Below, in pieces: positions 1-9,203 of a stretch of DNA of 64,000 bases. The notes beneath the pieces were generated by a model that ran no database searches, was not told the origin of the DNA, and saw only the letters and a list, made by a program, of their open reading frames with translations. Origin of the DNA: Spodoptera frugiperda. Taxonomy: Eukaryota > Arthropoda > Insecta > Lepidoptera > Noctuidae. The DNA lies in assembly GCF_023101765.2 (NCBI RefSeq), contig NC_064227.1:8069592-8133591 (forward strand), in the 5' to 3' direction. The stretch's first letter is position 1, and each line of letters begins with the position of its first letter. The translations under genes and the position numbers were made by a program.

Positions 1-423
1 GTAATCTGGTTTTATTATTTTATTGTAAATTCATAATTCACATAACACCAACTGACAATCATCTTAACAATTTTTTTTAAGTGGCAGGTAGTTATTTCAA
101 ACTTTTATTTTAGAGGATTTTAAATAAATACATAGATGGAATCATAATAAATAATATTACATTAATTGCATACTATAGCTACGTTACTTGATGGCGTACT
201 CTTTCACAAGCTATTCATTATTTAAAATTATTTTATTTACCTACCTATTTCAAGTTGTTGTTGGTCAAGAGACCGCAAGTAGGTACAAAAACTACCAATA
301 CCAAACAAAGAATTTGTTTGAGCTAAGCAAAGTTGCCAAAAAATCTCCGTAATGGCCATGACCATAGTACGGAGTCTGAAATAATTGATACTAAAATACT
401 TGTGTATGATCAATTACTACTTA

Positions 424-604
424 GTATAAAACGAAATCGCTTTTTCTGTTCCTATTTCCCTTTGTATGTTTAAATCTCTTTAAAACTACGCAACGGATTT
501 TGATGCGGTTTTTTTTTAATAGATAGAATGATTCAAGAGGAAAGTTTTTATGTATAATATTATATCACCATTGCACCCATGCGTAACAAGGACGGGTCGC
601 TAGT
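424..604 (+). repeat. Interspersed repeat ending in CTAGT (Helitron-like 3' end?)
   Basis: The segment runs from a tagtataaaacgaa-type start through 'acgcaacggattttgatgcg' to 'gggtcgCTAGT'. Similar copies lie at 7501-7694, 18975-19163 and 49291-49481. The shared CTAGT end recalls the CTRRT terminus of Helitrons, but no 5' TC end was matched, so the class is inferred. It carries no coding capacity. Confidence 0.5.
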
Positions 605-1144
605 TGACTTATAATTATCTTAGGGTAATTCATGGATGCTTCATTACATGGAAACCGTAACATAACTAGTAAAGAGTGTCCCATTGTGCATGTGTGCATC
701 TCTGCGCTCTGTCTGCCCCATCGCCCTACAGGAATTCAATTGATATTATTACATACATATTTTTATTTACTTATAGGTTCCTATGTAAAGTTACCTACAC
801 TAGGTTAGTATCTAGATAACGACACAATATTTGTTGTTAGCTTTCATCATAGAATTACCTACCATACATTATGTAGAAATTGTAGAATGTATAGTGATAT
901 ATTAATTCTGGATTAGAAAAAAGAGGGACTCACTTACTTCTAGTATGTGACACTTCTTCAAACTTCTTTGATACTGGCAGTATAGTCGACAACACTACAT
1001 ATTGGACTCTCGGATGCTATTAAAGAAAAATAAAAGAAAGGTAAGAACTGTCAAACCACAGTAAACGTGGCATGAACATAATAATATAAAAGATAGACTA
1101 AAACCTTCTTGAAACCAACCTACATATTTTTATATCGTTCATAG

Positions 1145-1360
1145 TTAGTGATACCATGTGCGTGAGGTTACCGGAGACCCAATTACCCCCTTCTCAATCT
1201 TCCCAATCCCCGATTCCCCAAAAACCCATAAATTCCTAACCCCCAAAAGTCCGGCAACGCACTTATAACGCCTCTGGTGTTTCGAATGTCCATGGGCGGC
1301 GGCAATTGCTTACCATTAGGTTATCCGTCTGTTCGTTTACCGGCTTATACCAATAAAAAA
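1145..1360 (+). repeat. LINE 3'-tail fragment (family of the RT fragment at 33310)
   Basis: A ggttaccggagaccc... stretch is followed by 'ccggcaacgcac...cctctggtgtttcg...gtccatgggcgg...cttacca' and ends near an A-rich run. Close relatives are at 8281-8548, 19750-19988 and, reversed, at 36330-36660. The second half matches the 3' tail attached to the reverse transcriptase fragment at 33115-33984. It is a degraded, non-coding 5'-truncated insertion. The rest of 1-2290 contains no gene I can support. Confidence 0.6.
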
Positions 1361-2297
1361 GTTGTTTGATCGTCTCTTTCTTAACACGGTAATGATTATT
1401 AAATATTTTCTATCTTTTAGCTGTTTTCAATGTAGTGTATTATTAATAAATACAAACCTAGGTTACAGCCCTTAAAAAGTCTGTGAATACAAATTATTGC
1501 GAAATTAAAAAAAATTATAAGTACCGTAAAAGACTTACCACTTTCGTCACTTCGAAGATTCTACAGCAGTAATTTTCCATATACAAAAAATGATGACAAG
1601 ATGCGTCCAATACAAACAATTAAAATATTAAACTAAAACTAATATTCAAAGATTTTTATCCAGATTTAGTAACACTTTGTGTACCGTAAAGTGTACCATA
1701 AAAGTTTTTTTTCTTCTGTCTAATGCTATTGTGAAAAGACTATAGACGATAGATATAAGTTTTCTAGGGTTTTTAGTGCAAGCTAGCACCATGATGCAAG
1801 TACAAAGAGGAGATGCCATAATGTGATTGTACAGTGCCAAAAAAAAGCCTAATGATATTACAAGTAAAAAGTAGTAGGTAGATAGGTGTAGATAGGTTAT
1901 AAGAAACTGGCAAATTAAAATGTGAAAAGTGTCACACATTATGATAGATAAATCCAGTTATGTTCTCTTCTTTCCATTTGCTTCATGGTAAGCACTCATG
2001 TATTGCGTTGTGAATAAAATGAGTGATTTTCTTCCTCGAATTTGTAAAGAAAGTAAATTAAATCGTATACTGCGGGTGTGTTGGGTTATCAGATTACCGT
2101 TTGTTTGCAAGAACTAGGAAATAAAACGAAATAACTTAAACTTAATAAATATTTGTTTATTTGGTACTATTTACATATTTACAAACTTAACAATACATTG
2201 ATTTTCCTCTGTTGAATTATGCTACAATTAAAATAAATAATAATCAGTCTTATAAATTAAATGCAGATCTCAGCTACATGATTTCAGGAACATTAGT

Positions 2298-4334
2298 TTA
2301 GTCGACTTCTTCCACGGTTGGCCCACTGTGCTGTTGGTAGCCTCCGTATCCGCCAGGCATGCCACCAAAGCCGCCAGGCATACCACCGGGCATTCCTCCA
2401 GGCATGCCACCAAAGCCACCAGGCATTCCTCCAGGCATTCCTCCAGGCATGCCACCAGGCATTCCTCCAGGCATGCCACCAGGCATACCGCCCGCTCCCT
2501 GCGCGCCCGCGCCGTGCATCTTGGCCATGACGGGCGAGCAGACGCGCTGCACGTCCTTCAGCTTGTGCTCGTACTCCTCCTGCTCCGCCAGCGTGTTGTT
2601 GTCGAGCCACTTGAGCGCGTCGTCGCACGCGTCCCTCGCCGTGCTCTTGTCCTGTTCCGAGAGCTTGTCTCCGGCCTCGTCCAGCGCCTGCTTCACGCTG
2701 AACACGTACGACTCGAGCTGGTTCCGAGACGCTACGCGCTGCCTCTGCTTCTCGTCCTCATCCTTGTACTTCTCGGCCTCGGCGAGCATGCGCTCGATCT
2801 CGGCCTGCGACAGGCGTCCCTTGTCGTTCTTGATCACGATGTTCTTGCTTCGGCCGGTGCTGTTCTCTTTGGCCGACACGTTGAGGATGCCGTTCGCGTC
2901 CAGGTCGAAGGTGACGTCGATCTTAGGGACGCCGCGCGGCGCGGGCGGGATGCCGGTCAAGTCGAACGTGCCCAGCAGGTTGTTGTCCTTGGTCATCGCT
3001 CGCTCGCCCTCGTACACTTGGATCGTGACCGCCGGCTGGTTGTCCGAGTACGTGGTGAACGTCTGCGACTGCTTGCACGGGATCTTACAGTTGCGCTCGA
3101 TGATCTTCGTCATCACGCCGCCGGCGGTTTCGATGCCGAGGGACAGAGGGGCCACGTCCACCAGCAACACGTCCTGGATCTTCGAGTCTTGCTCGCCGCT
3201 CAGGATGGCCGCCTGGACGGCCGCGCCGTACGCGACCGCCTCGTCCGGGTTGATGGAGAGGTTCAGCTTCTTGCCGCAGAAGAAGTTCTGCAGCAGACTC
3301 TGCACCTTCGGGATCCTGGTGGAGCCTCCGACGAGGACGACGTCGTGGATCTGGCTCTTGTCCATCTTGGCGTCCTTGAGCGCCTTCTCGACCGGCTCGA
3401 GGGTGCCTCGGAACAGGTCTGCGTTGAGCTCTTCGAAGCGCGCGCGGGACACGCGAGTGTAGAAGTCGATTCCCTCGTAGAGCGCGTCGATCTCGATGGT
3501 GGCTTCGGTGCTGGACGACAGCGTGCGCTTAGCGCGCTCGGCGGCTGTGCGGAGGCGGCGCAGTGCGCGAGGATTCATGCGCATGTCCTTCTTGTACTTG
3601 CGCTTGAACTCGTCCGCGAGATGGTTCACCAATCTGTTGTCGAAGTCCTCGCCTCCGAGATGCGTGTCGCCCGCCGTCGCCCTCACTTCGAACAACGAGC
3701 CTTCGTCGATGGTCAGGATCGACACGTCGAACGTTCCGCCGCCGAGGTCGAAGATGAGGACGTTCCTCTCGCCCTTGAGGTTCTTGTCGAGGCCGTACGC
3801 GAGCGCAGCGGCTGTGGGCTCGTTGATGATCCTGAGCACGTTCAGCCCGGCGATGGCTCCCGCGTCCTTGGTGGCCTGGCGCTGAGAGTCGTTGAAGTAC
3901 GCCGGCACTGTGATCACCGCGTCGCGTACTGTCGTTCCGAGGTAAGCTTCCGCCGTCTCCTTCATCTTCGTCAGCACCATGCTGCTGATCTCCTCGGGCG
4001 CGAACCGTTTCGTTTCCCCCTTGAACTCCACTTGGATCTTCGGTTTGCCGCAGTCGCTGACCACCCTGAAGGGCCAGTGTTTCATGTCTGCCTGGATCTT
4101 GGGGTCGTCGAATTTCCTTCCGATCAGTCGCTTGGCGTCGAACACCGTGTTGTTGGGGTTGAGGGCGACCTGGTTCTTGGCTGCGTCTCCGATGAGGCGC
4201 TCCGTGTCCGTGAAGGCCACATAGGATGGTGTGGTGCGGTTGCCCTGGTCGTTGGCGATGATCTCCACGTTGCCGTGCTGCCACACGCCGACGCACGAGT
4301 ATGTGGTACCCAGATCTATTCCAATGGCTGGCAT
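2298..4334 (-). CDS. hsp70: Heat shock protein 70, copy A
   Basis: This is a cytosolic, stress-type HSP70 chaperone of 678 aa, an ATP-dependent binder of unfolded proteins. Visible features are the N-terminal IDLGTTYSCV phosphate-binding motif (residues ~5-14), the ATPase signature IFDLGGGTFDVSIL (~196-209), a VLVGGSTRIPKVQ motif (~335-347), the substrate-binding domain, a Gly-Met-Pro rich tail with GGMP and GGFGGMP repeats, and the C-terminal EEVD that binds TPR co-chaperones. It is intronless. The start is the ATG at 4334 (MPAIGID). An in-frame GTG seven codons upstream exists only because of a leader variant shared with copy E and is unlikely to be used. The coding sequence is almost identical to copies B-E. 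The 3' flank has a polyadenylation signal (TTTATT on + near 2156). Confidence 0.98.
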   Translation of the reverse strand: MPAIGIDLGTTYSCVGVWQHGNVEIIANDQGNRTTPSYVAFTDTERLIGDAAKNQVALNPNNTVFDAKRLIGRKFDDPKIQADMKHWPFRVVSDCGKPKIQVEFKGETKRFAPEEISSMVLTKMKETAEAYLGTTVRDAVITVPAYFNDSQRQATKDAGAIAGLNVLRIINEPTAAALAYGLDKNLKGERNVLIFDLGGGTFDVSILTIDEGSLFEVRATAGDTHLGGEDFDNRLVNHLADEFKRKYKKDMRMNPRALRRLRTAAERAKRTLSSSTEATIEIDALYEGIDFYTRVSRARFEELNADLFRGTLEPVEKALKDAKMDKSQIHDVVLVGGSTRIPKVQSLLQNFFCGKKLNLSINPDEAVAYGAAVQAAILSGEQDSKIQDVLLVDVAPLSLGIETAGGVMTKIIERNCKIPCKQSQTFTTYSDNQPAVTIQVYEGERAMTKDNNLLGTFDLTGIPPAPRGVPKIDVTFDLDANGILNVSAKENSTGRSKNIVIKNDKGRLSQAEIERMLAEAEKYKDEDEKQRQRVASRNQLESYVFSVKQALDEAGDKLSEQDKSTARDACDDALKWLDNNTLAEQEEYEHKLKDVQRVCSPVMAKMHGAGAQGAGGMPGGMPGGMPGGMPGGMPGGMPGGFGGMPGGMPGGMPGGFGGMPGGYGGYQQHSGPTVEEVD

Positions 4335-4482
4335 TTTGTTTGTCTTCTCACTCACTAATTCTCTTCACACTCAATAATAACAATAACGTTGAATAAACTT
4401 GCGTTGCGAGTCTAGTAAACTCAAACTCCTCGGTTTGCACCGAACTCTCTTCGTCTGCTTTGTATCGCGTTTCAAATAATTC

Positions 4483-4740
4483 TGAGTTCGCGCCGAGCGC
4501 TCGGCGCTTATATACTCAACAAATCAGATTCGAGAGATTTCCAGAGCCGTCTAGATGTCACGAGATCCAACCAATCACAGAACAGAATCCACAGAACGTT
4601 CCAGATATTGCCAGAAATGTCAGACTATATCGACCAATCAGAGCGCTTGTGGGAAAGAGATAGACAATTCATTCTATCTCATTAGAGATACCGACGTAGA
4701 AAACTTCCCCGAATCTGGGGAGTTTGCAGATAAATAAAAT
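4483..4740 (-). promoter_or_regulatory. HSP70-A heat-shock promoter and 5' leader start
   Basis: On the minus strand there is a TATATAAG box at 4507-4514 and an Inr-like TCAG with the likely start A at 4483, 31 nt downstream, which gives a ~149-nt leader. A four-unit HSE with GAG in place of GAA lies at 4529-4546, and a second HSE (GAAcgTTC) at 4594-4601. Inverted CCAAT motifs are near 4570 and 4635. This arrangement recurs at copies B, C, E and, less well, D. The start site is inferred from spacing. Confidence 0.85.
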
Positions 4741-4986
4741 TGGGGAAAATTTTAGTTGTGACAGTAGTTTTTTATTCCTGTGGTGAAGTTATTTACCTAG
4801 ATCACTTATAAGTCCCATAAACACATTTGTATTTAATAGTGTAACAGATGTGAGAATAAAAGCCTACTTTTTAGAATTTTGTTGTTGTTTCGTGTGTAAT
4901 GTTCGCTGTTTATTGCACAAGGTTGCAGGTACCTAATGACTCATTCAGTTTTCATTGAGATAATTCGAAACTAAAATTAAGATCAA

Positions 4987-5093
4987 CGCACCTGTGACTC
5001 CTCTGGTGTTGCGGGTGTCCATGGGCGGCGCTGATCGCTTACCATCAGGTGACTCGTTTGCTCGTTTGCCACCTATTCCATAAAAAAAATATT
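4987..5093 (+). repeat. LINE 3'-tail fragment between HSP70-A promoter modules
   Basis: The segment 'caacgcacctgtgactcctctggtg...ccatgggcggcgctgatcgcttaccatcaggtgactcgtttgctcgtttgcc' ends in an A-run. It is the same tail as next to the RT fragment at 33115-33984 (in reverse). It is a 5'-truncated insertion lying between the proximal promoter and the distal promoter-like module. Confidence 0.7.
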
Positions 5094-5272
5094 AAGATTA
5101 AATTATGATTTGTTATTATTATAAACAACTAAATTCTACCTTCGTTTACGAATGTTTTAAAATTACCTATTAATTATTGTACTATTGAATCATTTATCAG
5201 GTTTTAACTGTCGTATAGTTAGAAAGCAATATATCTTTCACCAATAATTATGTTGCTTTTTTGGCATGGTTT

Positions 5273-5480
5273 TTGTGGAATTTATTTTTCATACACTAGC
5301 ATCACTGTAAAAATATCTCGACCATTCGAGAAGGGATGGAACGCGCAATTCAACCAATCACAGAGCTTGTTAAAAAAAGATAGGTAAACTCATTCTGTTT
5401 CATTAGTGATACCAACGTAGAAATATTTCCCCAATTTAGGGAGGTTTTACAAAACAATATTTGGTAAAATGCACCATAAT
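5273..5480 (-). promoter_or_regulatory. HSP70-A distal promoter-like module
   Basis: This block contains an HSE (TTCgaGAA, 5325-5332), a GGAACGCG box, 'caaccaatcacagag', 'gataggtaaactcattctgtttcattagtgataccaacgtag' and a TTCCCC segment. They occur in the same order as in the proximal upstream region 4560-4740. Homologous modules lie at 17470-17665, 23618-23800 and, diverged, at 41600-41790. I interpret it as an ancient duplication of the promoter-upstream region; any enhancer activity is inference. Confidence 0.55.
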
Positions 5481-5629
5481 AATCATAGACATTGAAAAAA
5501 TAGTATTTACTTATAATTTTATTTTTAGTGTTCATTTTGCAGATGATTGTTAACTTTTTGGTGTAGATGTTACAATCATTTTAACAATATGTGCGTTCAA
5601 GTTTTAACTAAATAAAGTACGTGATAGAG

Positions 5630-5900
5630 TATTGTATTGCGTCACGAATGAAAGAGATAACAATAGCACGATAATGGTGGCAGGAGATTCCCCCATATTT
5701 TTTATACGCTTTGGGCAGGAGTAAAATGAATACAAACCCCCTAAACTTATCATACTAACTTCTTTGGTACAAACTTGGAACAATAGATAAGAAACAATGT
5801 ATCTGAATGGTAGAATTTCGTATGAATCAACTAATAACGCACATAGCGCAGATTTATAGTTCTGATTAACGATAACAGATGGCATTAGTGGTCGTATCGT
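5630..5900 (-). promoter_or_regulatory. HSP70-A third, partial upstream module
   Basis: 'gcgtcacgaatgaaagagataacaatagcacg' followed by 'ggtggcaggagattcccc' and a conserved ~200-bp block matches 18150-18420 in unit 2 and partly 24260-24360 in unit 3. It retains the GAAAGAGATA and TTCCCC elements of the other modules but no clear HSE. It is conserved between units; a function is only inferred. Confidence 0.35.
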
Positions 5901-6360
5901 TAAACGTTCTGTAATTCGCTTTTAAAGAAAGATAGCTAATTTATGTACCTAAAGAAAAACACAATCTGGTTATATTAATTTATTGTAAATTCATCATTCA
6001 TATAACGCCAACAAACATCTTAACATTTTTTTCTTTAATTGGTAGGTTTGAAACGTTTATTTTAGAGGGTTTTAAATAAATATATGGAATCATAATAAAT
6101 AATATTACATCACATACTATACCTACGTTACTTGATGGAATACTCTTTTACTAGCTATTCATCATTTTAAATTATTTTATTTACCTACCTATTTCAAACT
6201 ACATAATCGCATCTTTTATTTTGTTACGTCCCAATCTGACTCGTTGGTAAAGAGACAGCAAGTTCAAATACCGAGCAAAGGATTTGTTTGAACAAAGCAA
6301 AGGGTTGTCAGAAAAATATCCATTCCGCCATTCTACGGAGTCTGGAATACTTGATACTAT

Positions 6361-6628
6361 AAAAAAAGTAATTTAAAAAACAAAACCCGACTGCGTTTCT
6401 TTATAATATTAAAATGACAAAACCCTTAAACAAGAAAGTCATCGTAAAATTTAAGCAGTCGGGACCCATTCTAAATATAAAGACTTTGTGAGGGGACATA
6501 CGGCTGGCTTTCTAGAATGGGTCCCGACTGCTTAAATTTTACGATGACTTTCTTGTTTAAGGGTTTTTTCATTTTAATATTATAAAGAAACGCAGTCGGG
6601 TTTTTTAGTTTTTTAAATTACTTTTTTT
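6361..6628. repeat. Foldback element 1 (CCGACTGC family)
   Basis: This is a long inverted repeat. The left arm is 6361-6473, the right arm 6513-~6628, and the loop about 39 nt. CCCGACTGC/GCAGTCGGG lies near the outer ends, and CAGTCGGGACCCATT/AATGGGTCCCGACTG flanks the loop. The same outer and inner motifs occur in foldback element 2 (37955-38280). No ORF is present. It is probably a non-autonomous foldback/MITE-type element. Confidence 0.85.
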
Positions 6629-6664
6629 ATTTTATTTCTTTTAGTTTTATTATTTTTTTATTTT

Positions 6665-7050
6665 GATATATCTAGGGTCACTCTCATAGTAAATACGAAT
6701 CAAACGACCCCTATCGAGCGGAAATCCATCGAGTCGTTCAGGCTAGAGAGTGAGAAATATTCGAATTTGGCGCTAAAAATCCGCCATTTTGTTTTTTTAT
6801 TATTTTTGATATATCCAGTGTCACTCTCACAGTAAATACGAATCCAACGACACCTCTCAAGTCAAAATCCATCAAGCCGTTTAGGCTAGAGAGTGAGAAA
6901 TATTCGAATTTGGCGCCAAAAATCCGCCATTTTGTTTTTTTATTATTTTGATATATCCAGTGTCACTCTCACAGTAAATACGAATCTAACGACACCTCTC
7001 AAGTCAAAATCCATCAAGCCGTTTAGGCTGCAGAGCGTGCCAAACAATTA
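6665..7050. repeat. Minisatellite, ~143-bp unit, 2.7 copies
   Basis: Units begin with gatatatc at 6665, 6808 and 6950. Each contains 'gtcactctca.agtaaatacgaat', 'tccatcaagccgttTaggct', 'agagagtgagaaatattcgaatttggcgc' and 'ccgccattttg'. The third unit is cut by the CATA array. A related, inverted sequence lies at ~36845-36975. Confidence 0.85.
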
Positions 7051-7213
7051 TACATACATACATACATACATACATACATACATACATACATACATACATA
7101 CATACATACATACATACATACATACATACATACATACATACATACATACATACATACATACATACATACATACATACATACATACATACATACATACATA
7201 CATACATACATAC
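7051..7213. repeat. (CATA)n microsatellite
   Basis: There are about 41 uninterrupted tetranucleotide repeats (~163 bp). They create spurious Met-Tyr-Val-Cys or Tyr-Ile-His-Thr reading frames on the two strands, which are not genes. Confidence 0.99.
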
Positions 7214-7271
7214 ACTCGAAAAAATAACCCTCCTTCTGGCGCAGTACGGGTAAAATGCTTGTGTATGATCG

Positions 7272-7465
7272 TCGAGCTGTCGTCGGCGGTATTTCCGAAC
7301 CGATACGACCTTCAAACCTTGAAGAAAAGAGCATACTTACTCGTTTTTAAAAGGCCGGCAACGCACCTATTTGTCCTTTAGTGTAGCGGGTGTCCATGGG
7401 CGGCGCTGATTGCTTACCATTAGCTGACTCGTTAGCGCGTTTGCCACCTATTCCACAAAAAAAAA
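7272..7465 (+). repeat. LINE 3'-tail fragment with terminal coding-end sequence
   Basis: 'gtcgtcggcggtatttccgaaccgatacgaccttcaaacc...gccggcaacgcacc...gtgtccatgggcggcgctgattgcttaccat' is collinear with the reverse complement of 33120-33310, the end of the RT fragment and its 3' tail. This shows the dispersed tails in this window come from that LINE family. Confidence 0.75.
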
Positions 7466-7500
7466 TCAATAAATCACTTCATATAATTATCTACAAAAAG

Positions 7501-7694
7501 TGACTTTGTTAGTCGCTTTTTCTGTCCCTATTTCCCTTTGTATGCTTAAATCTTTAAAAGTACGGTACGCAACGGATTTTGATGCGTTTTTTTTTAATAG
7601 ATAGAGTGATTCAAGAGGAAGTTTTATATGTATTAAACATGCATAATATGTATATCATCATTGCACCCATGCGAAGCTGGGGCGGGTCGCTAGT
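7501..7694 (+). repeat. CTAGT-ended interspersed repeat, copy 2
   Basis: This is the unit-2 counterpart of 424-604 and ends '..gggtcgCTAGT'. It was inherited by the tandem duplication. Confidence 0.5.
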
Positions 7695-8280
7695 TGACTT
7701 ATAATTGTCTCAGACTAATTCATGGATGCTTCATCACATGGAAACCGTAACATAACTAGTAAAGAGTGTCCCATTGAGCATGTGAAGGGGCATCTCTGCA
7801 CTCTGTCTACTCCATCGCTCTACAGGAATTAAATAGTTTTATTCATCATTCAATTTAATGGATGTTATTAGAGACATACTTTTATTTATAAGTATGTATG
7901 GTTAGACTAGGTTAGTACCTAAGTACCTAGCTAACGACACAATTAATTTATTGTTTGTTAGCTTTCATAGATTTCATAGAGTTACCTGCCATACTTACAT
8001 TACGTAGAGTGTATAGTCCATTAATTAGTCCAGTCAAAAACGGGTACACACCTACTTCTAGTATGTGACACTTCTTCACACTTCTTTGACACTGGCAGTT
8101 TAGTCGACAACACCACATATTGGACACTCGGATGCCATTAAAGAAAAATAAAAGAAAGATAAGAACTATCAAACCACAGTAAACGTGGCATGAACATAAT
8201 AATATAAAAGATAGACTAAAACCTTCTTGAAACCAACCTACATATTTTTATATCGCTCATAGTTCATAGTTAGTGATACC

Positions 8281-8548
8281 ACGACCTCACAGAAAACCGA
8301 CGTGAAGCAACGCTTGCGTTGTGTTTCGTTGTGTGAGCGGGGTTACCGGAAGCCCAATTTCTCCCTTTCTTATCAATCTTCCCAATCCCTGATTCCCCAA
8401 CAACCCTAAAATTCCTAACTCCCATATTTTTATAAAGTCCGACAACGCTCTTGTAACGCCTCTGGTGTTTCGGGTGTCCAAGGGCGGCTGCGATTGCTTA
8501 CTATCAGGTGATCCGTCTGTTCGTTTACCGGCTTATACCATAAAAAAA
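8281..8548 (+). repeat. LINE 3'-tail variant subfamily
   Basis: It runs from 'cctcacagaaaaccgacgtgaa.caacgcttgcgttgtg' through 'ggttaccgg.agcccaatt' to 'cctctggtgtttcgggtgtcc...gatccgtctgttcgtttaccgg'. It is the same as 19750-19988 in unit 3 and, reversed, 36330-36560. It is non-coding. The remaining DNA from 7695 to 9200 is unit sequence without a gene. Confidence 0.6.
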
Positions 8549-9203
8549 CTTGTTTGGTCCTCTCTTTCTCAGCAGGGTAATATTCAAAGATTTTCATCCA
8601 GATTTGCTTATAAGTTATAGCTTTGTGGTACGTACCTATGTCACTTTTATTACAAAGAGTACCTAAACTTCTGTCTAATGCTATTAGAAATAGACTTTAG
8701 ACTACAGATTTAATTATTTTACTTTAATTACAAAGTTACCTAGGTTTTGTAGTGCAAGTGATTGCCATGAAGCAAGTACAAACAGAAGATGCCATAATTT
8801 GATGTGAACAAGAAAGTGGCTTACCTATTAAAATATGAAAAGTGTCACGCATTATGTGTATAAAGTGAAATCCAGTAATGTAATGACAGTAATGACATCT
8901 CCTCTTTGTACTTGCTTCGTGGTAAGCAATCATGTGTTGTGTTGTGAATAAAATGATGGATTTCCTTCCTTGAGTTCTAAGTATAAGGATCTTAGGTTAC
9001 CGTTTGCAAGAACTAGGAAATAAAACGAAATAACTTAAACTTAATAAATATTTGTTTATTTAAGTCAGGTACTATTTACATATTTACAAACTTAACAATA
9101 ACATTGATTTTCCTCTGTTGAATTATGCTACAAATAAAATAAATAATAATCAGTCTTATAAATTAAATGCAGATCTCAGCTACATGATTTCAGGAACATT
9201 AGT

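Larger units (their letters stand above)
1..5960. repeat. Tandem duplication unit 1 (contains HSP70-A)
   Basis: The sequence from position 1 (starting gtaatctggttttatt) recurs at 5961 and 18485, followed in the same order by the same intergenic DNA, an HSP70 gene, its promoter and promoter-distal modules. Unit 1 is about 5.96 kb. Because it starts exactly at the window edge, the array may continue to the left. Boundaries were found by eye. Confidence 0.8.

Noticed and set aside
1646..1939. Small ORFs in the tandem-unit spacers (for example 1646, 5604, 8736, 18026, 20156)
   Set aside because: Low-complexity or membrane-like by AT-richness, not conserved in frame between units, no family resemblance.
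4335..4355. GTG start giving an MSEKTNK extension in HSP70 A and E
   Set aside because: The codon is GTG, the extension is absent from B, C and D, and MPAIGID is the family's normal beginning.
2328..4358. Uninterrupted antisense reading frames of ~570-725 codons opposite every HSP70 copy
   Set aside because: They mirror the GC-rich, third-position-biased HSP70 codons. They are Arg/Leu/Val-rich with no domain and appear equally at all copies. Long antisense frames opposite HSP70 are a known compositional effect.
4680..4715. GAA/TTC triplets around 'gtagaaaacttccccgaatc' as an additional HSE
   Set aside because: Spacing between units is three bases instead of two, so it does not fit the phased HSE pattern.
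6361..7213. Possible CRISPR-like array (143-bp units, foldback, short repeats)
   Set aside because: Units are contiguous without unique spacers, and the genome is clearly eukaryotic.
7004..7381. Tyr-Val-Cys and Thr-Tyr-Ile-His repeat proteins
   Set aside because: Translation of the (CATA)n microsatellite on either strand; no gene signals.
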